Assembly: GCA_028289405.1 (NCBI GenBank)
Contig: JANQPP010000155.1
Coordinates: 1-56,981 of the forward strand
Reading direction: 5' to 3'
Length of the DNA stretch: 56,981 nt
Origin: Pirellulales bacterium
GTDB taxonomy: Bacteria; Planctomycetota; Planctomycetia; Pirellulales; JANQPP01
The stretch's first letter is position 1. Each line of letters begins with the position of its first letter. Shown here piece after piece: positions 1-9,079 of the stretch. The notes below the pieces were generated by a model. That model saw only the letters and a list, made by a program, of their open reading frames with translations, was not told the origin of the DNA and ran no database searches. The position numbers were made by a program, and so were the translations under genes.

Positions 1-298
1 ATCTCCTTTTTTTCGTTCACAAATTTGACGACTGGCATCGAACTCCCCGTCAATTTCCTCGTGCAATCGAGCAGCGTACCTATTTGCCGGATAATTTAGC
101 TTAGGATGCAATCGCCGAAAAGGCTCGCGGGCATTCTGATCAAGGGCGAATCCGGGACTTTCCAGCGAGTTGTCGGCGGCACGATTGCCAAACACACCGG
201 CTTTCGTGCAAGATAACGAGCCGAGCCGGGAGCATTTCGATTCCCGAGCATCCGCGGGCAATTCAATCATTTCATTTCCGTGGCGGCGGCTTCACACC
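1..298. other. Non-coding leader region
   Basis: No coding region is supported here. An open frame runs from position 170 into the first gene, but its extra 43 residues look like random sequence and the family-like N-terminus begins at the ATG at 299. I see no RNA gene or clear promoter. Confidence 0.5.
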
Positions 299-571
299 AT
301 GGGCGAATACAGCAAGTATCAACAGAAGGTCATCAAAAATTATTACGACAATCGCGAAAACATTTCGCTGCAACGGCTTCAGGAGCTGGTGACCGAACTG
401 TACCTGGCGGAAGGGAAGGTCCGGGCCAAACACTGGAAATCCGCCAGCGCTGCATTGGAAAAGCTGGGGCTTTCCAAGTCCCGCATCGAGCACTTGGTTG
501 CCCAGGACAATCCGGCTTTATTGGCCCAGACGGTCCAGGAACTGATGAACGGCGCGCCCAAGAAAAAATAG
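299..571 (+). CDS. Short conserved planctomycete-type protein
   Basis: This encodes a 90-residue, charged, soluble protein that starts MGEYSKYQQKVIKNYYDNRE. The N-terminal YQQKVIKNYYDNR and the following LVTELYLAEGKVRAKHW segment match my memory of a short protein found widely in planctomycete genomes with no known function. I chose the ATG at 299 because homology-like sequence begins there; the in-frame ATG at 170 would add 43 low-quality residues. It is predicted to be helical, with a Lys-rich tail, and shows no membrane segment or catalytic motif. The alcohol dehydrogenase gene follows 12 to 45 bases downstream, so the two may be co-transcribed. Function unknown. Confidence 0.75.
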   Translation: MGEYSKYQQKVIKNYYDNRENISLQRLQELVTELYLAEGKVRAKHWKSASAALEKLGLSKSRIEHLVAQDNPALLAQTVQELMNGAPKKK

Positions 572-615
572 CCACCGAGGCAATGCCAGCCACCCACGGT
601 CGCGAGGGAAACCGC

Positions 616-1821
616 ATGCCAGCCACTTGGAAATTTCAATCGGCGGGATCGCTGATTTTTGGCCCGGGAGCCAGCGAACAACTGGCCGCACAGGCGGAAC
701 TCCTGGGAGCCAGCCGCTTGTGGCTCATCGCTGACCAGAATCTGGCCCAAGCCGGCATCGTGGAACGCGTGCTCGCTCCGCTCAAACAGACTTCCCATCG
801 GGTGGAGAGCTTCCTCGATGGCGAGCCGGAACCCTCCATCGCCACGGCGGAAGCGTGCATCAAAAAAGCCCGGGCATTCGCCCCGGACGCAGTCGTCGGT
901 TTGGGAGGCGGCAGCAATCTGGATCTGGCCAAAATCGTGGCGCTAGTACTCGCCCAAGGTGGGACGCTTCGCGATTACCTCGGAGATTGCCGTGTGCCGG
1001 GGCCGACGCTGCCCAGCATTAGCTTGCCCACCACGGCGGGGACGGGAAGTGAAGTGAGTTGCGCGGCCGTGCTCACCGACACAGAAAATCACATCAAAGT
1101 GAGCACGCTTAGCCCTCATCTTCGTCCGGAAGTGGCGCTTGTGGATCCCCTATTGACGGTTTCCTGTCCGCCGAAAGTGACCGCTGACAGCGGTATCGAC
1201 GCGCTGACCCACGCGATTGAAGCTTATCTGGCCGTGGACAATGAAAAGTTCTCCGTTTCCCCGGACGAAAAAACGGTCTACCAGGGGCGCAATCCCTTGG
1301 GGAACCTCTTCGCGGAACGGGCGATCGCCTTGGTCGCCGAACATTTGCCCACTGCGTTTGAAGAGCCGGAGAATCATGCCGCACGGGAAGGAATGGCATT
1401 GGCCGCCACGTTGGGCGGTTTGGCCTTTTCCAACGTCGGCGTGGGATTGGTGCATGCCATGGAGTATCCCGTTGGAGGCGCGGTCCATTGTTCGCATGGC
1501 GCGGGCAACGGCCTGTTGTTGCCATTCGTGATGCGTTTTCTGGCGGAAAGCCGGCAGGCCGCGTTGGCTGAAATCGCGAAGCTGATGCAAGTTATCACCA
1601 CGGAATCCAGCGAAGCGGAAGCGGCGGAAAGCGGTATCCGCGCCGTGGAGGAATTGCGGGCCCGCATCGGCATTCCGGAAAAATTGTCCGATTTGGGAGT
1701 CACTTCAGAACAGTTGCCGGGCTTCGCGGAAAAAGCGTTCGCGATTAAGCGGCTCATGCGGATGAGTCCCCGGCCCGTCGTGCGGCAAGATATTTTGAAT
1801 ATCTACGAGGCCGCGTTGTAA
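616..1821 (+). CDS. Iron-containing alcohol dehydrogenase family protein
   Basis: This is a 401-residue cytoplasmic NAD(P)-dependent dehydrogenase of the group III (iron-activated) alcohol dehydrogenase family. The nucleotide-binding loop GGGSNLDLAK is at residues 97-106 and the second family motif TTAGTGSEVS at 139-148. The four metal ligands seen in FucO-type enzymes are all present: D195, H199 (IDALTHAIE), H270 and H284 (HCSHG). The usual HPLG after the third ligand is YPVG, so the second His of that motif is Tyr. That His is not a metal ligand, but the change may alter substrate choice. An in-frame ATG at 583 is an alternative start; it gives a duplicated MPAT motif. The substrate cannot be deduced. 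Confidence 0.9.
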   Translation: MPATWKFQSAGSLIFGPGASEQLAAQAELLGASRLWLIADQNLAQAGIVERVLAPLKQTSHRVESFLDGEPEPSIATAEACIKKARAFAPDAVVGLGGGSNLDLAKIVALVLAQGGTLRDYLGDCRVPGPTLPSISLPTTAGTGSEVSCAAVLTDTENHIKVSTLSPHLRPEVALVDPLLTVSCPPKVTADSGIDALTHAIEAYLAVDNEKFSVSPDEKTVYQGRNPLGNLFAERAIALVAEHLPTAFEEPENHAAREGMALAATLGGLAFSNVGVGLVHAMEYPVGGAVHCSHGAGNGLLLPFVMRFLAESRQAALAEIAKLMQVITTESSEAEAAESGIRAVEELRARIGIPEKLSDLGVTSEQLPGFAEKAFAIKRLMRMSPRPVVRQDILNIYEAAL

Positions 1822-1869
1822 GCCCGCGTATGAATGAACGCGACTCGATCAACAGAAACTAATGAACCG

Positions 1870-2769
1870 ATGACTGAACAAGCCGAACTCGTGGGGGAAC
1901 TGCGCTGGAAAAAATTTCCGGTCCTGGACGACGGATTCGTCTGCCTGGTGGATGTGATGGGCGAGGACCAATCCGTCGTACAGGCCGCGCGCGTGAGCTA
2001 TGGCAAAGGGACGCGCCGGGTCTCCGATGACCGAGGTTTAATTCGTTACCTCATGCGGCACCGGCATAGCACGCCCTTTGAAATGGCGGAGCTGAAATTC
2101 CTCGTCCGCGTTCCCATGGACTGCTGGCGACAATGGATTCGCCACCGTACCGCCAATGTGAACGAGTATAGTACCCGCTATTCCGAAGCGATCGACTCGG
2201 CGCAAACCACTCCTCCCGACCAGTGGCGGACGCAGGCCGCGACGAACCGCCAAGGCAGCGGCGATTTGCTGCCGACAGAAGTAGGTGAAACGCTGTCGAA
2301 GCGGGAAGCCGAGTTGCAGGCACTTACACGGGAGACCTACGCCGAACGGTTGACACATGGGGTGGCCCGGGAACAGGCCCGCAAGGATCTGCCATTGGCG
2401 ACTTACACCGAAGCGTATTGGAAGATTGATCTACACAATTTGTTACACTTCCTCGCCCTGCGGATGGATGCCCACGCCCAATGGGAAATCCGGCAATACG
2501 CCACCACACTGGGAGAACAAATCGTACAACCCTTGTTCCCCCTGGTATGGGAAGCATTCGTCGACTATCGCTTGCAGGCGATGGCGATTTCCCGTTTGGA
2601 CCAGGAAGTCATCGCGCGTTTGATGGCGAGGCTGGCGAGCGAGGGGCGCGGCCGTGCCACGGAAGAAGACTTCCTGGCCGCGCAAGATCCGGCCTGGACC
2701 GAACTGACGCGGTGCCGCGAACGTGACGAATGCCGCGACAAACTGGTCCGTTTGGGCCTGTTGCAGTAG
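1870..2769 (+). CDS. thyX: Flavin-dependent thymidylate synthase ThyX
   Basis: ThyX makes dTMP from dUMP using methylenetetrahydrofolate, with FAD and NADPH in place of the dihydrofolate-producing ThyA route. The 299-residue product carries the signature RHRTANVNEYSTRY at residues 91-104, which fits RHR-x7-S. Flanking ThyX features are VSYGKGTR near 43 and LPLATYTEAYWKIDLHNLLHFLALR in the second half, the latter including the usual dUMP-binding Arg region. The ATG at 1870 (MTEQAEL) was preferred over the one at 1834 because the preceding 12 residues are unlike the family. The C-terminus is about 50 residues longer than short bacterial ThyX. A perfect stem-loop lies 18 bases after the stop. 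The gene pairs logically with nrdJ in dNTP supply. Confidence 0.95.
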   Translation: MTEQAELVGELRWKKFPVLDDGFVCLVDVMGEDQSVVQAARVSYGKGTRRVSDDRGLIRYLMRHRHSTPFEMAELKFLVRVPMDCWRQWIRHRTANVNEYSTRYSEAIDSAQTTPPDQWRTQAATNRQGSGDLLPTEVGETLSKREAELQALTRETYAERLTHGVAREQARKDLPLATYTEAYWKIDLHNLLHFLALRMDAHAQWEIRQYATTLGEQIVQPLFPLVWEAFVDYRLQAMAISRLDQEVIARLMARLASEGRGRATEEDFLAAQDPAWTELTRCRERDECRDKLVRLGLLQ

Positions 2770-2786
2770 CCGCTGTAATGCTGGGA

Positions 2787-2818
2787 GCGTCTATCGGCGT
2801 TTCACCACCGATAGACGC
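2787..2818 (+). terminator. Stem-loop after thyX
   Basis: A perfect 11-bp inverted repeat (GCGTCTATCGG, 10-nt loop, CCGATAGACGC) starts 18 bases past the thyX stop. It has no T-tract, so it may act as an mRNA 3' stabiliser or a weak terminator. Confidence 0.5.
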
Positions 2819-3048
2819 CAAACGTTGCGACCGCCGGAACGTTTTGGCGGAAGGCATATATAGTACTTCGCTGTCCGTTAGCTAAAGCCGCCAAGACTTA
2901 TCTCGGCCTCGCATCATGATCGGGCCTGTCCGGGGAGCCAGCATGGGCGCAGCACACACGCTCGCAGCTAGCAAAGTGTGCAGCGTGCGTGCCGCTCTGT
3001 CTATCACTTCCGTGTGATACAATAGCCAGTTGAGCGATTCAAAGGCTG
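2819..3048. other. Intergenic region between convergent genes
   Basis: No gene is seen. The stretch separates thyX from the convergent small DNA-binding-type gene and shows no tRNA or mobile element. Confidence 0.4.
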
Positions 3049-3405
3049 TTAGCGAAGCTGGTCGAGGACTTCCAACGCGCGTTGAGCATCTTGCAAGGAA
3101 CCGGCATCCTGAAGCAACTGTTTTGCCGTGGTGAGGGCGCTGACCGACAAGGTCTCCGAGGACGAGGAAACGCTTTGACGGGGTCGCCCGCCGCCACGTC
3201 TGGTCCTCTTGCCGTTCCCCGAAGCTCTCCGCTCACGGTGCAGCACATTGTTCACCAACCCGGCCTTGACCGTGATCCCTTCCGCGGCCAGCGTATCAAT
3301 GATTTCCTTCGGTTGGGCATCTTTGCCCAACTGCTGATACACGCGCCGGATTTCATTCGAGCGATTAATCTTGTCCTGCGGAGCCTTGCTTCTTGATCTT
3401 GCCAT
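3049..3405 (-). CDS. Small basic protein with putative HTH-like and AT-hook-like segments
   Basis: This is a 118-residue basic protein beginning MARSRSKAPQDKINRSNEIR. Residues 17-55 (IRRVYQQLGKDAQPKEIIDTL... ITVKAGLVNNVLHR) resemble a short helix-turn-helix-like module that I recall in many small planctomycete proteins. A basic RTRRGGGRPRQ stretch at about 67-77 looks like an AT-hook, and a helical tail follows. The start has a good Shine-Dalgarno (GGAGG, 8-base spacing). A perfect 7+4+7 palindrome lies 31-48 bp upstream, which suggests a DNA-binding, possibly self-regulating protein. The function is inferred from composition and context, not from a firm family match. Confidence 0.7.
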   Translation of the reverse strand: MARSRSKAPQDKINRSNEIRRVYQQLGKDAQPKEIIDTLAAEGITVKAGLVNNVLHRERRASGNGKRTRRGGGRPRQSVSSSSETLSVSALTTAKQLLQDAGSLQDAQRALEVLDQLR

Positions 3406-3435
3406 GTAACGTGCCTCCAGGGATAGACATCATAC

Positions 3436-3453
3436 AGTTGTTACTAAACAACT
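3436..3453. promoter_or_regulatory. Palindromic operator-like site
   Basis: A perfect inverted repeat AGTTGTT-ACTA-AACAACT is centred about 40 bp upstream of the minus-strand start at 3405, where a promoter or operator would be expected. Regulatory use is inference. Confidence 0.4.
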
Positions 3454-3912
3454 ACCTTAAACCATCTCCGTAGTATAGAACAGGTTCGGTTCTTTGGCAA
3501 ACGGGGTGGATTATGTGTTTTTTAGCTTGGGGTAAGAAAAATTAAAAGTCCGAAAAAGACAAATTCTTTCTTTACGCCAATCACACTCACGGGGTTTCAG
3601 ACCGCCATGTGTAGCGCGCGGTTGGATGTTGAATAAAGACTTGGGGAAGAACATCCGGAACCCGCGAAATTGGACGAAACAAACGAGAGGTTTTGCCCGT
3701 TGGCTTAGAAAGCCCAAGAACAAAATCATTAGTAGAAATTGTCTATAGGCCGTTACATACCGGCATACGAATCCCGAAGGAAGGTTTCGTCCGCTTGCCA
3801 CGATATGGTGATGGTGCGAGTGGCCGAAAAAACAGGACTTGCACGAAGTTAAGCGCGGATAGGCTGTGAAATGCCGCTGGACGATCAGAATAATCGATTT
3901 TTGTCCGCTGGC
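3454..3912. other. Intergenic region, no supported gene
   Basis: This AT-richer stretch lies between the small DNA-binding-type gene and the 3' end of hslU. A 96-codon minus-strand open frame (3511-3801) has no recognisable domain and no good ribosome binding site. Nothing else is visible. Confidence 0.4.
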
Positions 3913-5256
3913 TTACAAGATGAACTTACTGAGATCTTCATCTTCGCTGATATCGGCCAGTTTCTCCCTTACGTAGGCGGCATCAATGCGGAACGGACCT
4001 CGCGGCATATCCGAAGCCTCGAAGCTTACTTCCTCCAACACACGTTCCAGAATGGTGTTCAACCGGCGGGCACCGATGTTCTGGGTTGACTGGTTCACTT
4101 GGTAGGCAAAGCTCGCCAGTGCTTCGATGGCGTCCTCGGAAAATTGAAGTTCCACACCCTCGGTCTCCATCAGGGCGGCGTACTGCTTGGGCAGGGCTCC
4201 CTTGGGTTCCCGTAGGATCCGCTCGAAGTCTTCCTTGGAAAGGTCCTGCAATTCCACGCGGATAGGAAACCGACCTTGAAGCTCGGGCATGAGCTCGCTG
4301 GGGCTGTTCTTGTGAAACGCGCCCGCGGCGAAGAACAAGATATGGTCCGTGCGGACATACCCGTACCGGGTCTGAATCGTGGTCCCCTCCACGATGGGGA
4401 GTAAATCCCGTTGCACGCCCTGGCGGGAAACATCCGCGCCGCGCGAGCCTTCGCTGGCCGTGACCTTGTCGATTTCGTCGACGAAGATCATGCCCAAATC
4501 CTCCGCCAATTGGATGGCCAGGGAGTGGACGTGATCTTGATTAATTAACGCCTCGCATTCTTGCTCGAACAAAACTTCCCGTGCTTCATTGACGCTTAAC
4601 TCACGTTTCGAGCTCTGCTTGGGCAAGATCTTTTCAAACATCCCTTGTAGGTCGAAATCGGCTTGCTCGAATCCCATGCCCGTGAGCATCATGGGGACCG
4701 CCTTTTGTTCGACGGTGATTTCCACGCGGCGGCTATCCAAGGCACCTTCCCTGAGCATGGAGCGAAATTTTTCCCGCGTCCGCTCATGCCGTGCGGCGGT
4801 CTCCTCGATCGGCGCGTCGGTTTGCGTTTGAAACTCGACCGGCGGCGGAGCCAAGAGGTCCAAGAGCCGCTCTTCGACGCGTTGATTGGCCTCTTCCTCG
4901 ACGCGCTTCCGCTCTTGGTCGTGGACCAGACTAATGGCGTTTTCGACCAGTTCCCGCACCATGCTTTCCACGTCGCGGCCATAGTATCCGACTTCGGTGT
5001 ACTTCGTGGCTTCGACTTTGACGAACGGGGCGTTGGTCAGTTTCGCCAACCGCCGCGCGATTTCGGTCTTGCCCACGCCAGTCGGCCCGATCATGAGAAT
5101 ATTCTTGGGCGCGACCTCCGTACGGATATCCCCTTCGAGCCGTTGCCGCCGCCAGCGGTTCCGCATGGCGATCGCGACAGCCCGTTTCGCGGCGTTCTGG
5201 CCCACGATATGCCGGTCTAGTTCCTCGACAATTTGGCGCGGCGTCAGTTCTTGCAC
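3913..5256 (-). CDS. hslU: ATP-dependent protease ATPase subunit HslU (ClpY)
   Basis: HslU is the AAA+ unfoldase ring that feeds substrates into the HslV peptidase in the cytoplasm. The 447-residue product has Walker A GPTGVGKT at residues 57-64, the pore loop GYYGRDVE at 90-97, a variable I domain at about 110-240, Walker B MIFVDEID ending near 263, a sensor segment GRFPIRVEL and the C-terminal ...LSKFIL, whose last residues dock into HslV. Length is close to the usual 440-460. The start codon overlaps the end of hslV by 13 bases, so the two are translationally linked. The pore loop has YY where E. coli has YV. Confidence 0.97.
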   Translation of the reverse strand: MQELTPRQIVEELDRHIVGQNAAKRAVAIAMRNRWRRQRLEGDIRTEVAPKNILMIGPTGVGKTEIARRLAKLTNAPFVKVEATKYTEVGYYGRDVESMVRELVENAISLVHDQERKRVEEEANQRVEERLLDLLAPPPVEFQTQTDAPIEETAARHERTREKFRSMLREGALDSRRVEITVEQKAVPMMLTGMGFEQADFDLQGMFEKILPKQSSKRELSVNEAREVLFEQECEALINQDHVHSLAIQLAEDLGMIFVDEIDKVTASEGSRGADVSRQGVQRDLLPIVEGTTIQTRYGYVRTDHILFFAAGAFHKNSPSELMPELQGRFPIRVELQDLSKEDFERILREPKGALPKQYAALMETEGVELQFSEDAIEALASFAYQVNQSTQNIGARRLNTILERVLEEVSFEASDMPRGPFRIDAAYVREKLADISEDEDLSKFIL

Positions 5257-5798
5257 GCCATTTCCTCCACGGTGATGTTTTTATTCGTGTAAATATCGAT
5301 GTCCGCGGCGATGGAGAGCGCCTGACGGACGATTTCACCCGCCGGCAGATCGGAACAAGCGACCAGGGCCCGGGCCGCAGCAGTCGCCAGCGGTCCTCCC
5401 GAGCCGATTCCCAGGACGCCATCGTCCGGTTGAATCACATCTCCGTTACCAGTGACCAATAACACATTTTCTTCGTTGGCGACGGCGAGCAGAGCCTCCA
5501 GCCGCCGCAACGCGCGGTCGGTCCGCCACTCCTTGGCCAGTTCCGTGGCTGCCCGAGGAATATTCGCCGGATAGTCCTTGAGTTTGGCTTCGAAGCGCTC
5601 CAGCAGAGCGAAAGCATCGGCACTCGCGCCGGCGAAACCCGTGATCACTTTGCCATCCATCAGCCGCCGGATCTTGGCCGCCTGTGACTTCACGACCTGG
5701 GAACCCAAGGTGACTTGGCCATCCCCTCCCAGCGCCACGGAGCCCCCATGGCGGACACAGAGAATCGTCGTGGCTCGTACTTTGGGAAATGCGCTCAT
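5244..5798 (-). CDS. hslV: ATP-dependent protease peptidase subunit HslV (ClpQ)
   Basis: HslV is the proteasome-beta-like threonine peptidase that forms the core of HslUV. The 184-residue product aligns well with E. coli HslV: TTILCVRH, GDGQVTLGSQVVK, ITGFAGASADAFALLERFE and IGSGGPLATAAARAL. The catalytic Thr is T10, the first of the TT pair, so the propeptide is nine residues long (MSAFPKVRA) rather than just Met and must be removed to expose Thr. I chose the ATG at 5798; the open frame extends to 5933 but that sequence is unlike the family. It is the first gene of the hslV-hslU pair. Confidence 0.96.
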   Translation of the reverse strand: MSAFPKVRATTILCVRHGGSVALGGDGQVTLGSQVVKSQAAKIRRLMDGKVITGFAGASADAFALLERFEAKLKDYPANIPRAATELAKEWRTDRALRRLEALLAVANEENVLLVTGNGDVIQPDDGVLGIGSGGPLATAAARALVACSDLPAGEIVRQALSIAADIDIYTNKNITVEEMACKN

Positions 5799-6119
5799 GT
5801 TGACCACCGATGAAACGGTTTTCTGATGATTGAAACAGTTTGCCCAATTGGCCGGCCAAGCATGCTCAAGGGCTGGCTGCGGGGGAAGACTCGAACTATG
5901 GCCGACTTTCCCGGTGGCACGGAGTGGAAGCACTTAACAGACTAAAGTATGCAGGACAAGCCTGTAGCCGAACAGGGTATGGTCCGGAACAACCCGAATC
6001 GGGGGGTTCAAGATCGGAACGCGCTCCCGTGGACATGGCCGCCGGTGAACCGCGTCGCGAACAATTGTCTCACCGAGAACGGAACATTGAGAAGGCGGTG
6101 GAACTCGTACGGGGAAGTG
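5799..6119. other. Intergenic region, no supported gene
   Basis: This lies upstream of hslV and downstream of the next minus-strand gene. It should hold the hslV promoter on the minus strand, but I could not identify it. No RNA gene was recognised. Confidence 0.4.
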
Positions 6120-6821
6120 TCAGATATCCCCGTCCATTCCGAGGCGAGTGCGAAGCTGATCGAACAATGAGACGTAGTTTTCGTTGGAAGAGTGGACGTG
6201 CTCCGCTTCCGTGATGAAACGCATCGCTTCGTCGCAGGGGATCAGTCGCTGCTGTAAAACTTCTTCGAATGCACGTAGATTCTCGCCGTAGGCAATGAGC
6301 ATCTTGTGCTCATCAAATTGGATTTCCAATGGTTTGCGAGGATTCAACACGGCGATACCCGTGCAGCCGTCATTGAGCAGCAAATCCTCATAGTCCCATA
6401 GGATGCTTTTCAGGACCGGCATGTCGATATGTTCACGGTACAAATCGACGTGGCCGTTTTTTTCGCGGTTGTGGCTGGTTTCTAAAACCACGTCCACTAC
6501 ATTGCCGAGCGGATCGAGCAGATCCATGAATGTTTCGAAGAGTTGCTCCCGCGAAGCGGACGCCATGATCACGGGCACACTGGTGCGATTTTCCTCGTCG
6601 CGATAAACATCATGGCGATAACCTTGGCTCGGAATCACCTGCAAATCGTAGGAAGGCCGGACGGCGTCGGTAAGTTCGAACTCCCCGTAGGTGGAAACGC
6701 CTAAATGGGCTTCAAGTTGCTCGTCGGAGAGCGACTCGAAACTGTTGCTCTCCACATGAGGTCCGCCCTCGTTGAAAACATTTTGAAAAAAGCTCTTCAG
6801 AAACCCCATTGCTGAACTCAC
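6120..6821 (-). CDS. Conserved hypothetical protein
   Basis: This is a soluble acidic protein of up to 233 residues with no signal peptide or membrane helix. It begins MSSAMGFLKSFFQNVFNEGG; a start at Met5 is also possible. Segments such as SYDLQVIPSQGYRHDVYRDEENRTSVPVIMASASREQLFETFMDLLDPLG look like a folded globular domain, and I recall similar proteins in other planctomycetes without a function. The composition is typical of the neighbouring core genes, so it is likely a real vertically inherited gene. It is transcribed in the same direction as hslVU but about 320 bases away, so probably separately. No function can be assigned. Confidence 0.8.
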   Translation of the reverse strand: MSSAMGFLKSFFQNVFNEGGPHVESNSFESLSDEQLEAHLGVSTYGEFELTDAVRPSYDLQVIPSQGYRHDVYRDEENRTSVPVIMASASREQLFETFMDLLDPLGNVVDVVLETSHNREKNGHVDLYREHIDMPVLKSILWDYEDLLLNDGCTGIAVLNPRKPLEIQFDEHKMLIAYGENLRAFEEVLQQRLIPCDEAMRFITEAEHVHSSNENYVSLFDQLRTRLGMDGDI

Positions 6822-7397
6822 GTCGCTGAGAGTTGTCCGGCAACTCGATTTGAATCAGTTCATTTCCTTCGCATTCGGCCTGGCACGCCCACGGCTCGAA
6901 GCGTGAATACCCGTCCCGCATCCGCGGTTTCTGGCAGGCCATCCACCATCCGCCGTGGCAACCTGTCTGGGTGTTCCCTGTTTTTGGAAGCGTACGTTAA
7001 AAAACTGAAAAGCTCGGCCCTGGTGGCCGCCACGAGTCATGCATATGGCCCGTGGGTTACAAAGATTTGGATGAGATGAGCTTGGCGGAACGTAACGTCA
7101 TTACGTCCAGCGGACGCGGCGGCTTCCGCGCGTCGCCTTGAGCCATCTCAACTCTAGCACCGAACTTGGACCGAGCGCGAAAAAGTTGATCCGCCGAGGA
7201 GGAAATTCGTTTCACCGTCCGGAAATGTGTAATTCGTGAGGAGTCCGCGCGACTAGCAAGATGAATTGGGAGCCCGCGAGGCAAGCTGCCCGGCGCCGGT
7301 GCCGTTTGGCGATATGTGATATATTCAGTTTACAGGGGCCACTTGTGACAAAGTCGTCATAGGGATTGAACGGATTTTCCCGTTAAGGAGCGGATGC
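6822..7397. other. Intergenic region between divergent genes
   Basis: This stretch separates the conserved hypothetical gene from the divergent lipoprotein gene. Short open frames in it have no family resemblance. An AT-rich patch around 7315-7335 (gtgatatattcagtttaca) could hold the promoter of the lipoprotein gene. Nothing else is visible. Confidence 0.4.
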
Positions 7398-7457
7398 TTG
7401 CTTTCCATGGATCGAACCAGCGAACAGCCTTGGCAAAGTGATGGTGTGCGAGTGGGC

Positions 7458-9014
7458 ATGTCTTCCCAACGTACGATGGCGCAAAAGATATGGCGTATAG
7501 GGTTTCTGTTGCCACTCGTATGCGGCCTCGCGTGCAACGCCAGCCCGCCGCTGGAAAACACTTCGGGCAATGGCCCTGGAACCCGTGAATCGGGCGACGG
7601 TTCGGAGCTCGTCGGCACGACGTGGAATGCCATGTTCGTGCAAGGAAAAAAAGTGGGTTACTCGCGTCTGGATACGGAATTGGCCACGGACAACGGCAGC
7701 CCAATCCTCCGACGCGAAGCCACCATGGAGATGCGGCTGCGGCGTTTCGGCGACACCAATACGCCACGCACCCATTACGTGAGCGTGGAAACGCCGGACG
7801 GAAAATTGTTGAGTTTTGGGGGGGAAGAGGAACTGGGAGACACTCCCCGCAAGGTCCGGGGCGAAGTGCTGGGTGACGACACTTTGGAAATCCAGATCGA
7901 ACATGCTGGCCAAGAGGAAACGCGAAAGCTGGAGTGGAATCCAGCGATCGGGGGCTTCTCCGCCGAGCAGGATTCTTTGTTGAGAAAGCCGCTACAACCC
8001 CAAGAGCGCCGCCGGCTGCGGGCCTTGGTCCCCTTCACCTACGAAATCGCCACGATCGAGATGCAGGCCATGGACTTCGAAGAGACGGCTCTGCTGGATG
8101 GCTCAAAGCGACTCTTGAGGATTGAGGTCACGAGCCGCTCCCCCAGTGGCGGGCGGATGGACTCCACGTTGTGGGCCGACGAAACGGGCCAGATTTTCAA
8201 ACGCCGGGATAGCGGGCTCGAACTGGAGACTTTTCTGGTCGATGAACGGACCGCCTTGGCCGAAGCCAGTCCGGCGGACACGGTCGATTTGGGGAAACTG
8301 AGCATGATTCGTGTGGATGCTCGTCTTCCTCAAGGATTACAAACCCAGCGAGCCACCTACCGCGTGACTTTGCGGGAAGGGAATCCGGCGGAGGTCTTTC
8401 CCAGCACGGAACGCCAGCAAGTCACTCCTGTCGACGTGCGGACGGCGGACATTTCGATCACGTCATCTTCAGGCTCCGCGTCGAACACCGAGTCTTCGCC
8501 ACCTACCGACGAGGACCTCCAGCCCAACAGCCTGATTCAAAGCAATCATCCGAGTGTACTGGCGCTGGCAAATCGGTTTCCCACGGCGGGGCAGCCTCCC
8601 TTGGCAACAGCCTTGGACTTGGAGAAGTTCGTACATGCCTCGGTCCGCTCGAAGAACTTTTCCCAGGCCTTCGCCACCGCCGCCGAAGTCGCCCAAAACA
8701 TGGAAGGGGATTGCACCGAACACGCCGTCCTGCTGGCCGCGTTGGCCCGGGCCAAGGGAATTCCCGCCCGGGTCGCCATCGGGCTGGTTTACATGCCGTC
8801 CGAACAAGCGTTCGGCTATCATATGTGGAATGATCTCTACATCGACGGGGAGTGGCTCCCTTTTGACGCCACGTTGGGGCAGGGCGGTATCGGTGCCGCG
8901 CATCTCAAACTTTCCCAATCCAATCTAGCGGGCGTGAACGCCTATGGTAGTTTCCTGCCCGCCGCGCAGGTCATGGGGCAGTTGGACATCGAGATCCTGG
9001 AAGCGGGCGATTAG
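7458..9014 (+). CDS. Lipoprotein with transglutaminase-like (papain-fold) domain
   Basis: This is a secreted lipoprotein of about 518 residues. Its signal sequence IWRIGFLLPLVCGLAC ends in a lipobox with Cys26. The C-terminal third carries a transglutaminase-like core in which the Cys-His-Asp triad is visible: C419 in GDCTEHAVLLAALARAKGIP, H455 in GYHMWND and D470 in PFDAT. The N-terminal part is beta-rich with no family I recognise. Such proteins act in the envelope as proteases or amidases; the substrate here is unknown. The start is uncertain: a TTG at 7398 has the best Shine-Dalgarno (AGGAG, 7 bases), the ATG at 7458 gives a more normal signal peptide, and an ATG at 7476 is also possible. 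Confidence 0.85.
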   Translation: MSSQRTMAQKIWRIGFLLPLVCGLACNASPPLENTSGNGPGTRESGDGSELVGTTWNAMFVQGKKVGYSRLDTELATDNGSPILRREATMEMRLRRFGDTNTPRTHYVSVETPDGKLLSFGGEEELGDTPRKVRGEVLGDDTLEIQIEHAGQEETRKLEWNPAIGGFSAEQDSLLRKPLQPQERRRLRALVPFTYEIATIEMQAMDFEETALLDGSKRLLRIEVTSRSPSGGRMDSTLWADETGQIFKRRDSGLELETFLVDERTALAEASPADTVDLGKLSMIRVDARLPQGLQTQRATYRVTLREGNPAEVFPSTERQQVTPVDVRTADISITSSSGSASNTESSPPTDEDLQPNSLIQSNHPSVLALANRFPTAGQPPLATALDLEKFVHASVRSKNFSQAFATAAEVAQNMEGDCTEHAVLLAALARAKGIPARVAIGLVYMPSEQAFGYHMWNDLYIDGEWLPFDATLGQGGIGAAHLKLSQSNLAGVNAYGSFLPAAQVMGQLDIEILEAGD

Positions 9015-9079
9015 CATAGGCAGTTCTCGGCCCCGGGTTTTGCCCAGGCTTTGATCATTCATGGAATAGACATCGCTCG

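Noticed and set aside
3511..3801. 96-codon minus-strand open frame
   Set aside because: No family resemblance, poor ribosome binding site and low-complexity aromatic/basic composition.
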